A stretch of DNA of 64,000 nt from Meridianimarinicoccus roseus (GCF_003172915.1 NZ_QGKU01000033.1:144971-208970); one strand, 5' to 3'. Shown: positions 17,358 through 26,532, counted from the stretch's first letter. A program made the numbers and translations. The notes: generated by a model from the letters alone, not told the origin.

Positions 17358-17374
17358 TGCACCGAAGCGATGCA
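17358..17374. promoter_or_regulatory. Paired TGCA half-sites near the LysR gene start (candidate LysR binding site)
   Basis: TGCA-N9-TGCA lies 24 bases before the ATG of the LysR gene, in the divergent region with the ureide importer operon. The paralogous LysR gene at 42550 has the more perfect CGGTGCA-N5-TGCACCG at the same place. The repeated half-site makes autoregulatory binding plausible but unproven. Confidence 0.35.
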
Positions 17375-17397
17375 TTTCTTGCAGCAGTCAGGGCCGG

Positions 17398-18303
17398 ATG
17401 CGCCACCTCACCCCACTGGGCTACATCGACGCGATCGCGCGCGCGGGGTCGATCCGCAAGGCGGCGGAACAACTGTCGATCACCTCGACGGCGCTGAACC
17501 GTCGCGTGCTCGCGCTTGAGGAAGAATTGGGCGCGCCGGTGTTCGAACGGCTGCCGCGCGGGGTGCGCCTGTCCACCGCGGGCGAGCTGCTGATCCAGCA
17601 TATCCGCACTCAGGTGTCGGATGTTGAGAAGCTGAAGAGCCAGATCGCCGATCTGGCCGGGGAACGGCGCGGGCACGTATCCGTGGCCTGCAGCCAAGCG
17701 CTGCTGCCCTATGTTCTGCCCGAACAGATCGCGCGGTATCGTGCCAGCCACCCTGCGGTGACCTTCGGCGTGCATCTGCGGGACCGCGCTGCTGCCGAAC
17801 AGGCGCTGGTCGATCATTCAGCCGACATCGCCGTGGTGTTCGAACCCGTCCGCCTGAGCGAGGTACAGGTGCTGGCCAGCGTGCCGCAGACGGTCTGCGC
17901 TGTGCTGCCCGCCGATCATCCGCTGGCTGCGCGCGACACGCTGCGTCTGCGCGACCTTGCGGGGGTGCCAATCGGCCTGCCGACCACGCCCTACGGCGTG
18001 CGGCACCTCATCGACCTTGCCTTGCAGCGGTCCACGGTGGAACTTTCGGTGGTCGTGCAGTCCGACAGTTTCGAGTTCCTGCGCAATTACCCGGCGCGCG
18101 AGGCGCTGGTCACCTTCCAGATCCCGTCCGGCCTTCCGTCCGGTGACCGCGACACCACGGCGGACGGGATCGTCAGCCGTCCGCTCGATCCGCGCGACGT
18201 ACCCGCAGGGTTGTTGTACCTGTGCCAGTTGCGCGGGCGTACGCTTCCGGTCGCGGCGGCCAAGTTCGCAGCGCAACTGGAACGGTCCCTGCTGGAGGAC
18301 TGA
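17398..18303 (+). CDS. LysR-family transcriptional regulator of the ureide/biuret importer locus
   Basis: This 301-residue LysR-type regulator has a winged HTH at residues 1-60 (AGSIRKAAEQLSITSTALNRRVLALEEELGAPVFERL) and an effector-binding domain from about 90 onward. I take the ATG at 17398 rather than an earlier in-frame ATG because the protein then starts MRHL like its paralogue at 42550, with which it shares roughly half its residues over the full length. It is divergent from the BMP-type importer/formamidase/biuH operon. It converges, 3 bases apart, on the second BMP importer cluster. The most likely role is control of the ureide operon. Confidence 0.9.
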   Translation: MRHLTPLGYIDAIARAGSIRKAAEQLSITSTALNRRVLALEEELGAPVFERLPRGVRLSTAGELLIQHIRTQVSDVEKLKSQIADLAGERRGHVSVACSQALLPYVLPEQIARYRASHPAVTFGVHLRDRAAAEQALVDHSADIAVVFEPVRLSEVQVLASVPQTVCAVLPADHPLAARDTLRLRDLAGVPIGLPTTPYGVRHLIDLALQRSTVELSVVVQSDSFEFLRNYPAREALVTFQIPSGLPSGDRDTTADGIVSRPLDPRDVPAGLLYLCQLRGRTLPVAAAKFAAQLERSLLED

Positions 18304-18306
18304 TCC

Positions 18307-19251
18307 TCAGCGTTCGCCGCGCCGGTAGGGTTTCATCAGCGCCTGCGGCACCCGCGCCCGGCGCGACATCACCACCAGAGCGACGATGGACAGGATATAG
18401 GGCATCATCAGGAACAGCTGATAGGGCACGGCGCTGCCGAACACGGTCTGCAAACGGAGCTGGTAAGCGTCGAACATTGCGAACAGCAGCGCGCCGAACA
18501 GCGCTCGCCCCGGTCGCCATGTGGAGAACACTACCAGCGCGATGCACACCCAACCGCGCCCCTGCACCATCGTGGGGAAGAAGCTGTTGAATGCCGCCAG
18601 CGTCAGGAACGCACCGCCCATCGCCATCAGCGCCGATCCGACAATCACGGCGCCGTAGCGGATGCGGATAGGGTTCAAGCCCTGCGCCTCGGCGGCATGC
18701 GGGTTCTCGCCGGTCATGCGCACCGCAAGCCCCAGCGGCGTGCGGAACAGCACATAGGCCAGAACACCCGCCAGCGCGATCGCAAGGTAGGTCGGCGCGG
18801 TCTGGGAAAAGAGCGCCGGGCCGATCAGCGGCAGGCCCGATAATCCGGGGATCACGAGGGGCGCGAACGGTTCCACCGTGGGAGGCGTGCCCTGCACTTC
18901 GACCGCGAGACGGAAGATGTAGTAGGACAGCGAGGAGGCGAGCAGCGTGATCCCGAGGCCGGTGACGTGCTGCGACAGGCCAAGCGTCACCGTCAGCGCG
19001 GCGTGCACCAGCCCGAAGGCAGCGCCGGTCCCCGCCGCCACCAGCATCCCGGTCCAAAGATCCGCGCCCATGAACACCGCAAGCCAGCCCGCCATCGCGC
19101 CGAAGGTCATGATGCCCTCGATCCCGAGGTTAAGCACCCCTGCCCGCTCGCAAAGCAGCGCGCCGAGGGTGCCGAAGATCAGCGGAGTGGCGATGCGCAG
19201 TACCGACGACCACAACCCGACGGTGAACAGGATGTCGATCAGATCGGTCAT
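18307..19251 (-). CDS. ABC transporter permease, second BMP-type importer (second permease)
   Basis: This 314-residue membrane protein of the BMP/branched-chain permease family has the loop block NLGIEGIMTFGAMAGWL near residue 45 and FRTPLGLAVRMTGENPHAAEAQGLNP near residue 170. It overlaps the upstream permease by 4 bases. It is the last gene of the cytosine-deaminase/importer cluster and ends 3 bases from the convergent LysR gene, so the terminators must lie inside coding sequence. Confidence 0.93.
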   Translation of the reverse strand: MTDLIDILFTVGLWSSVLRIATPLIFGTLGALLCERAGVLNLGIEGIMTFGAMAGWLAVFMGADLWTGMLVAAGTGAAFGLVHAALTVTLGLSQHVTGLGITLLASSLSYYIFRLAVEVQGTPPTVEPFAPLVIPGLSGLPLIGPALFSQTAPTYLAIALAGVLAYVLFRTPLGLAVRMTGENPHAAEAQGLNPIRIRYGAVIVGSALMAMGGAFLTLAAFNSFFPTMVQGRGWVCIALVVFSTWRPGRALFGALLFAMFDAYQLRLQTVFGSAVPYQLFLMMPYILSIVALVVMSRRARVPQALMKPYRRGER

Positions 19252-20297
19252 CGGCGCACCCGGTAGGCGGTGAAGAACAGCGCTACGAGCATCGTGAGCA
19301 GTGACAGAGCGACAGTGACATCGGCGATGAAGCTGGGCACGTCCAGCGTGCGGGACATGCCGTCCGCGCCCACGAACATCGCCGCGACGAAGACCGCCGC
19401 CAGCACCACACCCAGCGGGTTCAGCCCGGCCAGCATAGCCACGACGATGCCGGAATAACCGAAGCCCGGCGACAGATCGGTGGTGACATAGCCCTTCACG
19501 CCCAGTACCTCGACCGCGCCGGCAAGGCCCGCCAGGCCGCCCGACAGGCAAGCGACACGGATCAGGGTGCCGGGGATCGGCACCCCGGCAAAACGCGCGG
19601 CCGCCGGGTTCAGGCCCGCCGCGCGCGATTGCATACCGAAGACGGTATGGCGCCCGATCAGGAACACCAAACCGGCCAGCGCACACGCGATGGCCAACCC
19701 GAGATGCAGGCGCGAGCGTTCGACGATGCGGGGCAGCGCGGCCTCTTCGACCACAGGCACGGATTGCGGCCAGCCGAAGGCCAACGGGTCCTTCAGGAAC
19801 CCCTCCACCGCAAGAGAGACGAACAGGAGTACGATGAAGTTGCCCAGCAGCGTGGTGACCACCTCGTCCACCCCGAAGCGCAGGCGAAGCACAACCGGGA
19901 TAACCAGTAGCATCATCCCGGCCAGCGCGCCCGAGAGCATCAAGGCTGCGATCAGTGCTGCGGGGGGCAGGCCCAGCGGGTTGGCAGCGCCAAGCGCGGC
20001 AACCGCCAGCGCCCCGGCATAGAGCTGCCCCTCGGCACCGATGTTCCAGACCTGCGCGCGGAACGCAACGGCAGCAGCAAGCCCGGTCAGGATCAGCGGC
20101 GTGGCGCGGGTCAGCGTTTCCGTGATCGCCAGCCGCGAGCCGAATGCCCCGGCAGCGATGCGCGCATAGGCTTCCAGCACCGGTGCGCCGGACAGCGCGA
20201 TCAGCCCACCCGCAATCGTCAGCGCCACGGCAACGGCGACAAGCGGCGCCGCCAGCCCGAGCAGTGGTGAGGTTCGCGCGCGCCGTTCAAACCGCAT
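19248..20297 (-). CDS. ABC transporter permease, second BMP-type importer (first permease)
   Basis: This 349-residue permease starts MRFERRARTSPLLGLAAPLV and has about nine to ten hydrophobic segments. The family loop WNIGAEGQLYAGALAVAALGAANP is near residue 90 and RFGVDEVVTTLLGNFIVLLFVSL near residue 140. It overlaps the ATPase gene by 11 bases upstream and the second permease by 4 bases downstream. Confidence 0.93.
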   Translation of the reverse strand: MRFERRARTSPLLGLAAPLVAVAVALTIAGGLIALSGAPVLEAYARIAAGAFGSRLAITETLTRATPLILTGLAAAVAFRAQVWNIGAEGQLYAGALAVAALGAANPLGLPPAALIAALMLSGALAGMMLLVIPVVLRLRFGVDEVVTTLLGNFIVLLFVSLAVEGFLKDPLAFGWPQSVPVVEEAALPRIVERSRLHLGLAIACALAGLVFLIGRHTVFGMQSRAAGLNPAAARFAGVPIPGTLIRVACLSGGLAGLAGAVEVLGVKGYVTTDLSPGFGYSGIVVAMLAGLNPLGVVLAAVFVAAMFVGADGMSRTLDVPSFIADVTVALSLLTMLVALFFTAYRVRR

Positions 20298-21813
20298 CGG
20301 CCAGCCCCTCCCAGACGCCTGCCATCATCAGGCCCAGACGCCGTGCGTCCAGATGCGCGGCATCCACGGGCGGTGACAGCCGTCCGTTGACAATGGCCTG
20401 CGCACGGTCCGCGAGCGCGATCACCTCGTCAAGATCCTCCGAGATCAGCACGACGCCGGTCCCACCCCGCGCGGCGGCCAGCAGTTCGGCATGGACTGCG
20501 GCGATGGCGCCCTCGTCCAGCCCGCGGGTCGGCTGCGCGGCGACCAGCACGCGGGGCGCGTCAACAAGGTTCCGCCCGAGGATCAGTTTCTGCATGTTAC
20601 CCCCGGAGAGTTGCCGCGTCTCGGTGTCGGGGCCGCCGCCCCGCAGATCGAACCGCGCGGCGATGTCGGAGGCGAAGCGCCGCGCGGCCCCGCGCCTGAC
20701 AATGCCCAGACGTGCGAAGCGCGGATCCGACAGCCGTTCAAGCACGGCGTTCTGCCAAATCGGGAAGCTTCCGACCGCGCCTTCGGTGTTGCGATCCTCG
20801 GGGATGCGGCCGACGCCCATCGCCGCCATGGTCCGCGCTGTCAAGCCACGCGCGTCCTGTCCGAGGATTCTGATCTGCCCGGCGGACGGGGTCGCGAGGC
20901 CGGACAGCAGGTGCGCGAGGGTGGTCTGACCGTTGCCGGAGACACCGATGATTCCCAGGATCTCGGACCCGCGCAGGGTGAAGTCGGCCCCCCGAAGCGG
21001 CGTGCCGCCCGGCATCGGCACATCGACGCCCCGCGCCTCGATCACCAGCGGTCCGGGCTGGGTAGGCTGCCGGACGGGGCGTTCCACCCGGCGACCGACC
21101 ATCAGTTCCGCTAGCTCGGCCTGGGTGGTGGCGCCGGTCCGGCGCTCGGCGGTCACCCGCCCTGCGCGCAGCACGACGACGCGGTCGGCCCCGGCCATGA
21201 CCTCGTGCAGCTTGTGCGAGATGAAGATGATTGACAGCCCCTGCCGCGCCATGTCGCGCAGCGTTTCGAACAGCCGTTCCGCCTCGGGGCGGGTCAGAAC
21301 CGCCGTCGGTTCGTCGAGGATAAGGATGCGGGCGTCGTTGTAGAGCGCCTTGAGAATTTCGACCCGCTGCTGCTGGCCCACCGACAGCGCGCTGACATGG
21401 GCATCCGGATCCACAGCCAGCCCGAACCTCTCCGCCAGCGCCGCAAGCCGCTGCCGCGCCCGACCCTTGGCGGAGCGGGGCGCGAGCAGGGATTCTGTGC
21501 CGGTCATCACGTTCTCGAGCACGGTCAGGTTGGGTGCCAGCGTGAAATGCTGGTGCACCATGCCGACCCCGGCGGCGATGGCATCGCGCGGCACGCCAAG
21601 TCGCAGCGCCCGTCCATCCACCGTCACACTGCCCTCGTCGGGCATGTAGTGACCGAACAGGATGTTCATCAGCGTGGTCTTGCCAGCGCCGTTCTCACCC
21701 AGAAGGGCAAGAACCTCGCCACGGGCAAGATCGATGCTCACGTCCTCGTTCGCGGTGATCGCCCCAAACCGCTTCGTGATTCCGTCCAGACGAAGGATCG
21801 AATCGCCGCTCAT
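20287..21813 (-). CDS. ABC transporter ATPase, second BMP-type importer, two fused ATPase domains
   Basis: This 508-residue double ATPase has, in domain 1, Walker A GENGAGKTT, signature LSVGQQQRVEILKAL and Walker B ILILDEPTAVL. Domain 2 has the degenerate P-loop GVSGNGQTTLAHLLSG and signature LSGGNMQKLILGRNL. This is the layout of nucleoside/BMP importers. The ATG at 21813 precedes the conserved IxRLDGITKRFGAI block; upstream sequence in this frame is not part of the gene. It follows the binding-protein gene by 97 bases. The same transporter family appears twice within 12 kb with different substrates implied by the linked enzymes. Confidence 0.93.
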   Translation of the reverse strand: MSGDSILRLDGITKRFGAITANEDVSIDLARGEVLALLGENGAGKTTLMNILFGHYMPDEGSVTVDGRALRLGVPRDAIAAGVGMVHQHFTLAPNLTVLENVMTGTESLLAPRSAKGRARQRLAALAERFGLAVDPDAHVSALSVGQQQRVEILKALYNDARILILDEPTAVLTRPEAERLFETLRDMARQGLSIIFISHKLHEVMAGADRVVVLRAGRVTAERRTGATTQAELAELMVGRRVERPVRQPTQPGPLVIEARGVDVPMPGGTPLRGADFTLRGSEILGIIGVSGNGQTTLAHLLSGLATPSAGQIRILGQDARGLTARTMAAMGVGRIPEDRNTEGAVGSFPIWQNAVLERLSDPRFARLGIVRRGAARRFASDIAARFDLRGGGPDTETRQLSGGNMQKLILGRNLVDAPRVLVAAQPTRGLDEGAIAAVHAELLAAARGGTGVVLISEDLDEVIALADRAQAIVNGRLSPPVDAAHLDARRLGLMMAGVWEGLADAV

Positions 21814-21910
21814 GCGCGCGCTGTGCTCAAATCGGTCATCCCGTCGTTCGAGTCGGAGTACGCCCGCGCCACCGCCCGGCAGCGGCCACGGGCGCACCGG
21901 ACAGGTCAGG

Positions 21911-22897
21911 TCAGGTCGGTTCGGACATGTCCACCGGCACTTCCAGCGTACCGGCCTTGATCGCCGCGCGCGCTTCTTCCATCGCGGGGATGGCGTCGGC
22001 GGGCACCATGCTTTCGGTATAGAGGATGTCGTTGCCGCCCTCCTTCATCAGGCAGTAGGGCGTGTAGTCGCGCGCATTCGGGCCACCCGCCTGCTTGTCC
22101 GCGACCGCTGCATCCAGCAATGGGCGGAAGTACCACATCGCGTTGGCGAAGACGGTTTCAGGGTAGCGCGGTGTGTAGTCGATCAGCGATCCGATCGCCT
22201 TGATGCCCCGTTCCTTCGCGGCGTCCGCCGTACCGATCCGTTCACCGAACAGGATGTCTGCCCCAGCGTCGATCTGCGCCAGACCCGCCTCGCGGGCCTT
22301 TGGCGGGTCGAAGAAGGTGCCGATGAAGCCGATCAGGTGTTCGGCATCGGGGCGCACCGCATCCACGCCGGCGCGGAAACCGTTGATCAGCAGGTTCACC
22401 TCGGGGATCGGGATGGCGCCGACCGACCCGAACTTGCCGGTCTCGCTCATCCGGCCGGCCAGCATACCGGCAAGGTAGGCCCCTTCGTGGTTCCATGTGC
22501 CGAACGTGCCGAAATTGTCGCCCGAGGGTTGGCCGCTCGATCCCATCAGGAAGGCGACCTGCGGATAGTCCTCCGCGATCTGGCGGATTTCGCGTTCAAC
22601 GGCATAGGCCTCTCCGACGATCAGGTCCACGCCGCTTTCGGCGTATTCACGGGCCGCGCGACCATAATCGGTCGCGGCGATGCCTTCCGAGAACACGTAT
22701 TCGATCGCGCCGTCCGACGCAGCTTCGACCATCGCGCCATGCAGGCGGGAATTCCACGCGTTCTCCACCGGGGAGGCGTGCAGCCCCGCCACCTTGAAGG
22801 TCGCCTGCCCGATCACCGGCGGCGCAGCCAGCACGAAGGTGCTTGCAGCGGCGCCTTTCAGGATGGTGCGGCGGGTCGGCCGGATCAGTGTTGCCAT
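21911..22897 (-). CDS. BMP-family ABC transporter substrate-binding protein, second importer
   Basis: This 328-residue BMP-family binding protein has a Tat-like signal (RPTRRTILKGAAAS followed by VLAAPPVIGQA). Mature-region blocks are GIAATDYGRAAREYAESGVD, TFGTWNHEGAYLAGMLAGRMSE and GSLIDYTPRYPETVFANAMWYF. The last is typical of nucleoside/purine-type BMP binders. The start at 22897 is set by the signal peptide. It lies 28 bases downstream of cytosine deaminase, in the order enzyme, binding protein, ATPase, permease, permease. The ligand is probably a pyrimidine (cytosine-like) base. Confidence 0.92.
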   Translation of the reverse strand: MATLIRPTRRTILKGAAASTFVLAAPPVIGQATFKVAGLHASPVENAWNSRLHGAMVEAASDGAIEYVFSEGIAATDYGRAAREYAESGVDLIVGEAYAVEREIRQIAEDYPQVAFLMGSSGQPSGDNFGTFGTWNHEGAYLAGMLAGRMSETGKFGSVGAIPIPEVNLLINGFRAGVDAVRPDAEHLIGFIGTFFDPPKAREAGLAQIDAGADILFGERIGTADAAKERGIKAIGSLIDYTPRYPETVFANAMWYFRPLLDAAVADKQAGGPNARDYTPYCLMKEGGNDILYTESMVPADAIPAMEEARAAIKAGTLEVPVDMSEPT

Positions 22898-22925
22898 GGT
22901 CTGTCTCTCCTGTTGGTCTGCTGTG

Positions 22926-24215
22926 TCATTGCGATGCGGGGGCATAGGCGGCTGGGTCCACCGAAGCCGGGCGCCCCGGCAGATCGAGGGTGGCCACCTG
23001 CGGCGGGCTTGCGGCGATCACTTTGCCTGCGCGGATCACATGGAGGCGGTTGGCACGCAGGCGGATCGCCTCGATCGGGTCGGCGGCTTGCAGGATGACC
23101 ATGTCGGCACGATTGCCCACCGCGATCCCGTAACCGTCAAGCCCGATGGCACGGGCGGCGTTGACCGTGACGGCGTCGAAGCACTGTGCGATGGCGGTAC
23201 GGGATGTCATCTGCGCCACATGAAGGCCCATCGATGCGACTTCCAGCATGTCGCCGGACCCGAGCGAATACCACGGGTCCATCACGCAATCATGCCCGAA
23301 GGCGACGTTCAGCCCGGCCGCCATCAGTTCCGGCACACGCGTCTGGCCGCGCCGCTTGGGATAGACGTCATGGCGGCCCTGCAATGTGATGTTGATGAGG
23401 GGGTTCGCGACGACCTGAAGGTCAGCCTCCGCCATGAGCGGAATAAGCTTGGACACGTAATAGTTGTCCATCGAGTGCATGGAGGTGAGGTGCGAACCGA
23501 CCACCCTTCCCTGCAGCCCATACCGCAGGGACTGCGCCGCAAGCGTTTCCACATGGCGCGAATGGGGATCGTCGCTTTCATCGCAATGCAGATCCACCGG
23601 CAGGCCCCGGTCTGCGGCGATCCGGCACAGCGCTTCGACCGAGGCCGCGCCGTCTGCCATCGTCCGTTCGAAATGCGGGATGCCGCCCACGACGTCCAGC
23701 CCCATGTCGAGCGCACGGTCGAGAAGCTCCACGGCGCCGGGGCTGCGCAGGTAGCCATCCTGCGGAAAGGCCACGAGTTGCAAGTCGATGTAGGGGCGGA
23801 CCTGTTCTCGAACGGCGATCATCGCCTCGGCGGTAAGTAGGCGCGGGTCGGACACGTCGACATGGCTGCGGATCGCAAGCAGCCCCTTCGAGGCGGCAAG
23901 GTCGCAATATCGCAAGGCGCGATCGACCAGCCCGTCGAAAGTCAGAATCGGCTTCAATTCGCCCCAAAGCCCGATGCCTTCCAGCAAGGTGCCTGACCGG
24001 TTCATCCGAGGCATGCCAAGCGACAGTGTCGCGTCCATGTGGAAGTGCGGATCCACGAAAGGGGGACTGACAAGCCGACCATGAGCGGCGATGCGGGTGC
24101 CCGCCTCGGCGGCAACGCCGGGTTCAAGCGCTGCAATGCGCCCGCCTGATACCGCTATGTCCATGTTTCGCCGCCCGTCCGGCAGCGTCGCCCCTTCCAC
24201 GATCAGATCGAACAT
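22926..24215 (-). CDS. codA: Cytosine deaminase (CodA-like amidohydrolase)
   Basis: This 429-residue metal-dependent amidohydrolase tracks E. coli CodA closely along its whole length. It shows the N-terminal PPFVDPHFHMDATLSLG metal site (HxH), IRSHVDVSD, DLQLVAFPQDG, DLHCDESDD (His/Glu proton shuttle), GSHLTSMHS, NPLINITLQGRHDVYPKRRG and AFGHDCVMDPWY (Asp metal ligand). It deaminates cytosine to uracil and ammonia; related enzymes accept isoguanine or creatinine. The start at 24215 gives the expected length. It is the first gene of the second BMP importer operon, so import and deamination of the base are coupled. Confidence 0.9.
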   Translation of the reverse strand: MFDLIVEGATLPDGRRNMDIAVSGGRIAALEPGVAAEAGTRIAAHGRLVSPPFVDPHFHMDATLSLGMPRMNRSGTLLEGIGLWGELKPILTFDGLVDRALRYCDLAASKGLLAIRSHVDVSDPRLLTAEAMIAVREQVRPYIDLQLVAFPQDGYLRSPGAVELLDRALDMGLDVVGGIPHFERTMADGAASVEALCRIAADRGLPVDLHCDESDDPHSRHVETLAAQSLRYGLQGRVVGSHLTSMHSMDNYYVSKLIPLMAEADLQVVANPLINITLQGRHDVYPKRRGQTRVPELMAAGLNVAFGHDCVMDPWYSLGSGDMLEVASMGLHVAQMTSRTAIAQCFDAVTVNAARAIGLDGYGIAVGNRADMVILQAADPIEAIRLRANRLHVIRAGKVIAASPPQVATLDLPGRPASVDPAAYAPASQ

Positions 24216-24368
24216 GCCTGTCCCTGCCCTTCCACGCTGCTGTCGGGGGTTCCGACGTGCAGCATCATCCGCCCGGCCACGGTATTGCAACCCTGCCCCA
24301 TCTTGCGGGCGCCCGATTCTTCATCGGCGCACATAAATGCAGCAATCTCTGCGCCGCACCGCCCCAGA

Positions 24369-25421
24369 CTAGAGACCCAGCATCGCCCGGTTCGCCGCAT
24401 CGTCGGTTCCGGCCCCGGCAAAATCATCGAACGCCTTTTCGGTCACGCGGATGATGTGATCCCTCACGAAGGCAGCGCCCTCCCGCGCGCCGTCCTCGGG
24501 GTGCTTCATGCAGCATTCCCATTCGACCACGGCCCATCCGTCGAAGCCGTATTGGGTCAGCTTGGAGAAGACTGCGCCGAAATCGACCTGCCCATCGCCG
24601 GGGCTGCGGAACCGTCCGGCGCGGTTCACCCACGACTGGTAGCCGCCGTAGACACCCTGCCGCCCAGTTGGGTTAAACTCGGCGTCCTTGACGTGAAACA
24701 TCCCGATCCGCTCGTGATATATATCAATATTATCAATATAATCAAGAGCTTGTAAGACATAGTGAGATGGGTCGTACAGCATTCGTGCACGGGCGTGGCC
24801 CTGCACGCGTTCCAAGAACATCTCGAAGCTGATGCCGTCGTGCAAATCCTCGCCCGGGTGGATTTCATAGCAGATGTCGACGCCGCAGTCTTCGGCGTGA
24901 TCCAGCAGCGGGCGCCAGCGGCGCGCCAGTTCGTCGAACGCCGCCTCGACCAGACCTGCCGGGCGCTGCGGCCACGGGTAGACATAGGGCCAAGCCAGCG
25001 CCCCGGAGAAACTCGCCATCGCGGTCAGGCCGAGATTGGCCGACGCGCTCAGCGCCTTTTTCACCTGGTCCACCGCCCAGGCCTGCCGCGCCGCCGGATT
25101 TCCATGCACCGATGGCGCCGCGAACCCGTCGAAGGCGATGTCATAGGCCGGGTGCACGGCCACCAGCTGTCCCTGAAGATGGGTGCTGAGTTCGGTGACG
25201 GTGATGCCATGTTCGGCAGCCTGGCCCTTGAAGGTGTCGCAGTAGTCCTTGGATCGCGCCGCTGCCTCCAGATCGAACAGGCGCGAATCCCAACTCGGCA
25301 CCTGAACGCCCGCATAGCCGCATTCTGCCGCCCAATGGGTGATGGCAGGCCAGGAATTGAACGGCGCGTCATCCCCGGCGAATTGCGCCAGGAACAGCCC
25401 GGGGCCCTTGATTGTCTTCAT
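24369..25421 (-). CDS. Sugar phosphate isomerase/epimerase-like TIM-barrel protein
   Basis: This 350-residue xylose-isomerase-like TIM barrel shows metal-site segments ICYEIHPGEDLHDG (E186), LYDPSH (about 216-220), MFHVKDAEFNPTG and WAVVEWECCMKHPEDG. Such proteins isomerise or epimerise sugars and polyols and normally sit in LacI-regulated sugar ABC operons. Here the transporter and dehydrogenase partners are missing and only a LacI gene lies next to it. Codons for residues 217-236 are strikingly AT-rich (TTA, CTT, ATA, ATT, TAT) because of a threefold 9-base repeat. The reading frame is unbroken and the encoded peptide still looks family-like. The exact substrate is unknown. Confidence 0.87.
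   Translation of the reverse strand: MKTIKGPGLFLAQFAGDDAPFNSWPAITHWAAECGYAGVQVPSWDSRLFDLEAAARSKDYCDTFKGQAAEHGITVTELSTHLQGQLVAVHPAYDIAFDGFAAPSVHGNPAARQAWAVDQVKKALSASANLGLTAMASFSGALAWPYVYPWPQRPAGLVEAAFDELARRWRPLLDHAEDCGVDICYEIHPGEDLHDGISFEMFLERVQGHARARMLYDPSHYVLQALDYIDNIDIYHERIGMFHVKDAEFNPTGRQGVYGGYQSWVNRAGRFRSPGDGQVDFGAVFSKLTQYGFDGWAVVEWECCMKHPEDGAREGAAFVRDHIIRVTEKAFDDFAGAGTDDAANRAMLGL
24719..24745. repeat. Three tandem 9-base AT-rich units inside a coding sequence
   Basis: Plus-strand units ATATATCAA, TATTATCAA and TATAATCAA follow one another. On the coding strand they read as TTGATNATA-like units encoding LDY, IDN and IDI. They form the core of a roughly 50-base island of very low GC in an otherwise GC-rich gene. 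Confidence 0.7.
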
Positions 25422-25457
25422 GTCTTTCCCTCCCTCAGTGGTTGCGCACCGGCCTTG

Positions 25458-26486
25458 TCACGGCAGGTTTTCGCGCAGGATGATCTCGATTCTGATGCGT
25501 TCCTGCGATGCAAGGATTTCGCGCCCATCGCAGCGGGCCTGCAGGACCCGGATAGCACTACGCACCAGGTGGCCGGTGTTCTGCGTGATGATCGCATCCA
25601 ATTCACCAGCCAGAAGCGCGGCGCGCGTGAGGGGCGTCAGTTCATGGGCGATGACCACGAGTCGCGCCAGACGTCCCTTCTCGCGGAGCGCATCGATCAG
25701 GGCGCCATTGCCGGTGGACAGCGAATAGACGCCGACGATATCGGACCTTGCCGCAAAGGCATTTTGCAGGATCGCCGCCATGCGCTGCGGGTCGTCATGG
25801 GCCTCTAGCGTAGGAAGGCAGTGCACCGCAGGAAACTCGGTGCCGATCAGGCTGTCGAAACCGAAGCGACGTTCAAGGCTGTCGCGCGCCCGGATCGAAC
25901 TTGCGACCACCAGTACCGGCCCTCCGGATGGGGGCAGGAACCGGCCCATCAGCCGGGCTGCGGTGCGCCCGGCCGCGTCATTGTCGATCCCGACGAAATG
26001 ATCGCGGTCGGATTGCGGTTGGTCCGCGACCAGCGCCACGACCGGGGTACCGCCGCGGCGAAGCCGGGCCACCGCATCGCGCACTTGCGGACTTTCCGGC
26101 GCCATCACTGCCACCCCGTCGACCTTGCCCGCGCCAAGAGCGACAAGCGTGGCGGCAAGCGCATGGGGATCATGCACCGGCACATGACACACCTCAAGCA
26201 TCACACGGTCGGTCAACTGGCTTTCGCGGGCCTCCTCCAGCGCGGAAAGGATGGTTCCAACGAACCGGCTCTGGCCGTCTGGCAGAAGAAAGGCGAAGCG
26301 GTAAACCCGGCGCCGGGCAAGGTTGGCCGCGCCCTGGTCACGCACATAGCCGATGGCGCGGATCGCTTCCTCGACACGTGCAACGGTTTGCTTGCGCACC
26401 CCCGGCCGCGCGTTCAAGACCCGGTCCACCGTTGCGAGGCTCACACCGGCATGCCGCGCGATATCGTGCACAGTGGGTCGTACCAT
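25458..26486 (-). CDS. LacI-family transcriptional regulator
   Basis: This 342-residue LacI-type regulator has an HTH at residues 1-55 (TVHDIARHAGVSLATVDRVLNARPGVRKQTVARVEEAI) and a periplasmic-binding-protein-like effector domain (residues 60-340). Family members with the VDRVLN signature usually regulate sugar or polyol ABC operons. The gene is upstream of and in the same direction as the isomerase-like gene (36 bases apart). It is the last metabolic gene before the partition genes. A TTGA-N6-TCAA palindrome 46 bases before the start is a possible autoregulatory operator. Confidence 0.9.
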   Translation of the reverse strand: MVRPTVHDIARHAGVSLATVDRVLNARPGVRKQTVARVEEAIRAIGYVRDQGAANLARRRVYRFAFLLPDGQSRFVGTILSALEEARESQLTDRVMLEVCHVPVHDPHALAATLVALGAGKVDGVAVMAPESPQVRDAVARLRRGGTPVVALVADQPQSDRDHFVGIDNDAAGRTAARLMGRFLPPSGGPVLVVASSIRARDSLERRFGFDSLIGTEFPAVHCLPTLEAHDDPQRMAAILQNAFAARSDIVGVYSLSTGNGALIDALREKGRLARLVVIAHELTPLTRAALLAGELDAIITQNTGHLVRSAIRVLQARCDGREILASQERIRIEIILRENLP

Positions 26487-26532
26487 CGCGGACAGCGCCC
26501 CCTTCCCTCTTGCGCAAGGTTAGATCGCCTCG

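Noticed and set aside
17245..17397. Guanidine-type riboswitch in the leader of the ureide operon
   Set aside because: Considered because guanidine riboswitches are often linked to allophanate/urea carboxylase genes, but the conserved core elements are not visible and only a simple hairpin is present.
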